Source: an uncultured Oscillospiraceae bacterium (GTDB lineage: Bacteria > Bacillota > Clostridia > Oscillospirales > Acutalibacteraceae). From it: a DNA stretch of 14,496 nt. The stretch spans positions 1 to 14,496 of the forward strand of contig URED01000045.1 in assembly GCA_900546785.1 (NCBI GenBank). The letters are read 5' to 3'. The notes below the pieces were generated by a model that was given only the letters and a program-made list of their open reading frames with translations, was not told the DNA's origin and made no database searches. Position numbers and translations under genes: made by a program. Numbering within the stretch: the stretch's first letter is position 1; each line of letters begins with the position of its first letter. This document shows, piece after piece, positions 13,473-14,496 of this stretch.

Positions 13473-14440
13473 TCCTTGCAAACGCAGACGGTAATGATAT
13501 CAAGGCGCTTGAATATTCAATGTGCGATTTTGACCTTGGCGGTGAAAATGATTTTGAAATTGAAATACCTGTTGAACAGTGGCAGCCGGAGATCGATTTC
13601 GGCTGCCTTGTTTATGAACCGTTGTCCGAATGCGGCGGCGTTATCTCCGCTATAGAAACAAGCACGGCGGAGAATGTCATCAGATTAAAGGGCTATACAT
13701 GGCGCGGCTATCTGAGCAAACGTATTATTGTTCCGCCTGCTAATTCGGATTACAAAAAAGTAAGCGGCGAGTTAAACGAGTGTATAGGTCAGATCATCAA
13801 TTCCATGTTTGACGGGCTGATCGTATCGAGTAATGAAAATACAGGCGTTGAGCTGAACGCTTTTCAGTTTGACCGATATGTTACGGTTTTGGACGGCTTA
13901 ACAAAAATGCTCAAATCCGTGAATTATAAGCTGAAATTCAGCTATATTCAAGGCGAAGCGGGCGCAGCAGGCTATACAGAGGTTTCGGCATGCCCTATAG
14001 AAGATTATTCCGAGCGCATTGAGCTCTCTCAGGACAGCAGATTGAACTTCACGATAGATTCAAACAAGGGCAGCGTCAATCATTTGATATGCCTTGGCGC
14101 CGGGGAACTTAAAGAGCGTGAGGTGCTGAATCTTTATCTCGATAGCCAGGGGAATATAGGCACTGTGCAGTCGTTTACGGGAATCAATGAAATTGCTCAA
14201 ACGTATGAGAACGCCAACACGGAAGACCTAAGAGCAGACGGTGAAAAGAAATTTCAAGAGCTGCTGCAAGGGACCTCCCTTTCCATGGACGTTGAAAGCT
14301 TAGGCATTGATGTTGAGATCGGCGATATGATCGGCGGGCGAGATTACATAACAGGCGTATCGGTCAAAAAAGCGCTGAAAAGCAAAATCATAACCTATGA
14401 GGACGGAGTAAAATCCGTTCAATATAATCTGGAGGAATAA
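13463..14440 (+). CDS. Tail hub / baseplate protein (siphovirus ReqiPepy6 Gp37-like)
   Basis: A 325-residue protein resembling the ReqiPepy6 Gp37-like family, a tail hub subunit related to the N-terminal part of tail-associated Tal/gp27 proteins. The opening MELILANADGNDIKALEYS, the DFDLGGENDFEIEIP strand pair and GGVISAIET are typical. A middle domain has YTWRGYLSKRIIVPP and the helix FDRYVTVLDGLTKMLKSV. The C-terminal part has NHLICLGAGELKEREVLNLY, and it ends with GDMIGGRDYITG and VKSVQYNLEE, a pattern shared by hub proteins. No peptidase or lysozyme domain is attached, so cell-wall lysis must be carried by another protein outside the window. AAAGGAG (13447-13453) is 9 nt before ATG 13463. 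Confidence 0.86.
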   Translation: MELILANADGNDIKALEYSMCDFDLGGENDFEIEIPVEQWQPEIDFGCLVYEPLSECGGVISAIETSTAENVIRLKGYTWRGYLSKRIIVPPANSDYKKVSGELNECIGQIINSMFDGLIVSSNENTGVELNAFQFDRYVTVLDGLTKMLKSVNYKLKFSYIQGEAGAAGYTEVSACPIEDYSERIELSQDSRLNFTIDSNKGSVNHLICLGAGELKEREVLNLYLDSQGNIGTVQSFTGINEIAQTYENANTEDLRADGEKKFQELLQGTSLSMDVESLGIDVEIGDMIGGRDYITGVSVKKALKSKIITYEDGVKSVQYNLEE

Positions 14441-14441
14441 T

Positions 14442-14496
14442 ATGCAAATAGTAACAGGACGAACGGGTGAGGCGCATGTCACGAGCATTCAGGACA
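14442..14496 (+). CDS. Tail/baseplate protein, 5' end only
   Basis: The first 18 codons, MQIVTGRTGEAHVTSIQD, run off the right edge. GGAGG (14431-14435) is 6 nt before ATG 14442. The start resembles the M-x-I-[VI]-T-G-x-T-G-x-x-H-[VI]-T-S opening of minor structural proteins that follow the tail hub in many clostridial phages. Nothing beyond that can be said from this fragment. Confidence 0.7.
   Translation, partial: MQIVTGRTGEAHVTSIQD

Noticed and set aside
1..14496. CRISPR array, tRNA, insertion sequence or attachment site
   Set aside because: No regularly spaced repeats, tRNA-like cloverleaf, transposase or integrase was seen; coding density is almost complete.

Overview
The window is a 14.5 kb stretch of the late (packaging, head and tail) gene cluster of a tailed phage or prophage with siphovirus gene order, from a Clostridia-like Bacillota host. 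All genes lie on the + strand and most overlap or nearly touch. Evidence for the host group: strong AAGGAGG-type ribosome binding sites, SPP1/TP901-1-like protein families, and a Prp-type cysteine protease with matching LQ[LF]FA leader motifs, a processing system known from Bacillota. No integrase, repressor or host gene is visible, so prophage versus free phage cannot be decided here.

Layout. (1) 1-173: the 3' end of a small sigma-region-4-like HTH protein, the usual late-gene regulator just upstream of the terminase. (2) 174-363: non-coding, AT-rich, with two separate inverted-repeat structures; a likely control region for the late operon. (3) 364-3333: small terminase, large terminase and portal. 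(4) 3326-5301: a MuF/SPP1 gp7-type head protein carrying a C-terminal JAB/JAMM-like domain (HNHPSG motif), a 57-codon acidic ORF overlapping its end, and a YjcQ-family winged-helix gene, closed by a hairpin terminator at 5318-5345. The MuF C-terminus and the small ORF are clearly more AT-rich than their surroundings. (5) 5371-7321: Prp protease, scaffold (DUF4355) and major capsid. (6) 7349-8730: four short head-tail connector and tail-completion genes. (7) 8743-10069: tail tube, then the two tail assembly chaperone frames joined by a C CCT TTT -1 slippery heptamer. (8) 10038-14496: tape measure (857 aa), distal tail protein, Gp37-like tail hub, and the first 18 codons of another tail gene.

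How it works together. The terminase packages DNA through the portal into a procapsid built by scaffold plus capsid. Scaffold, capsid and tail tube all begin with a leader whose LQ[LF]FA motif lies at residues 6-10, and the phage encodes a Prp just upstream; I infer that one protease trims all three. The MuF-JAB protein is probably a virion-carried effector, with the 57-aa ORF (or YjcQ) as a candidate partner. The two most noteworthy observations are therefore the three-substrate Prp circuit, especially the tail tube, and the MuF-JAB/small-ORF cargo module.
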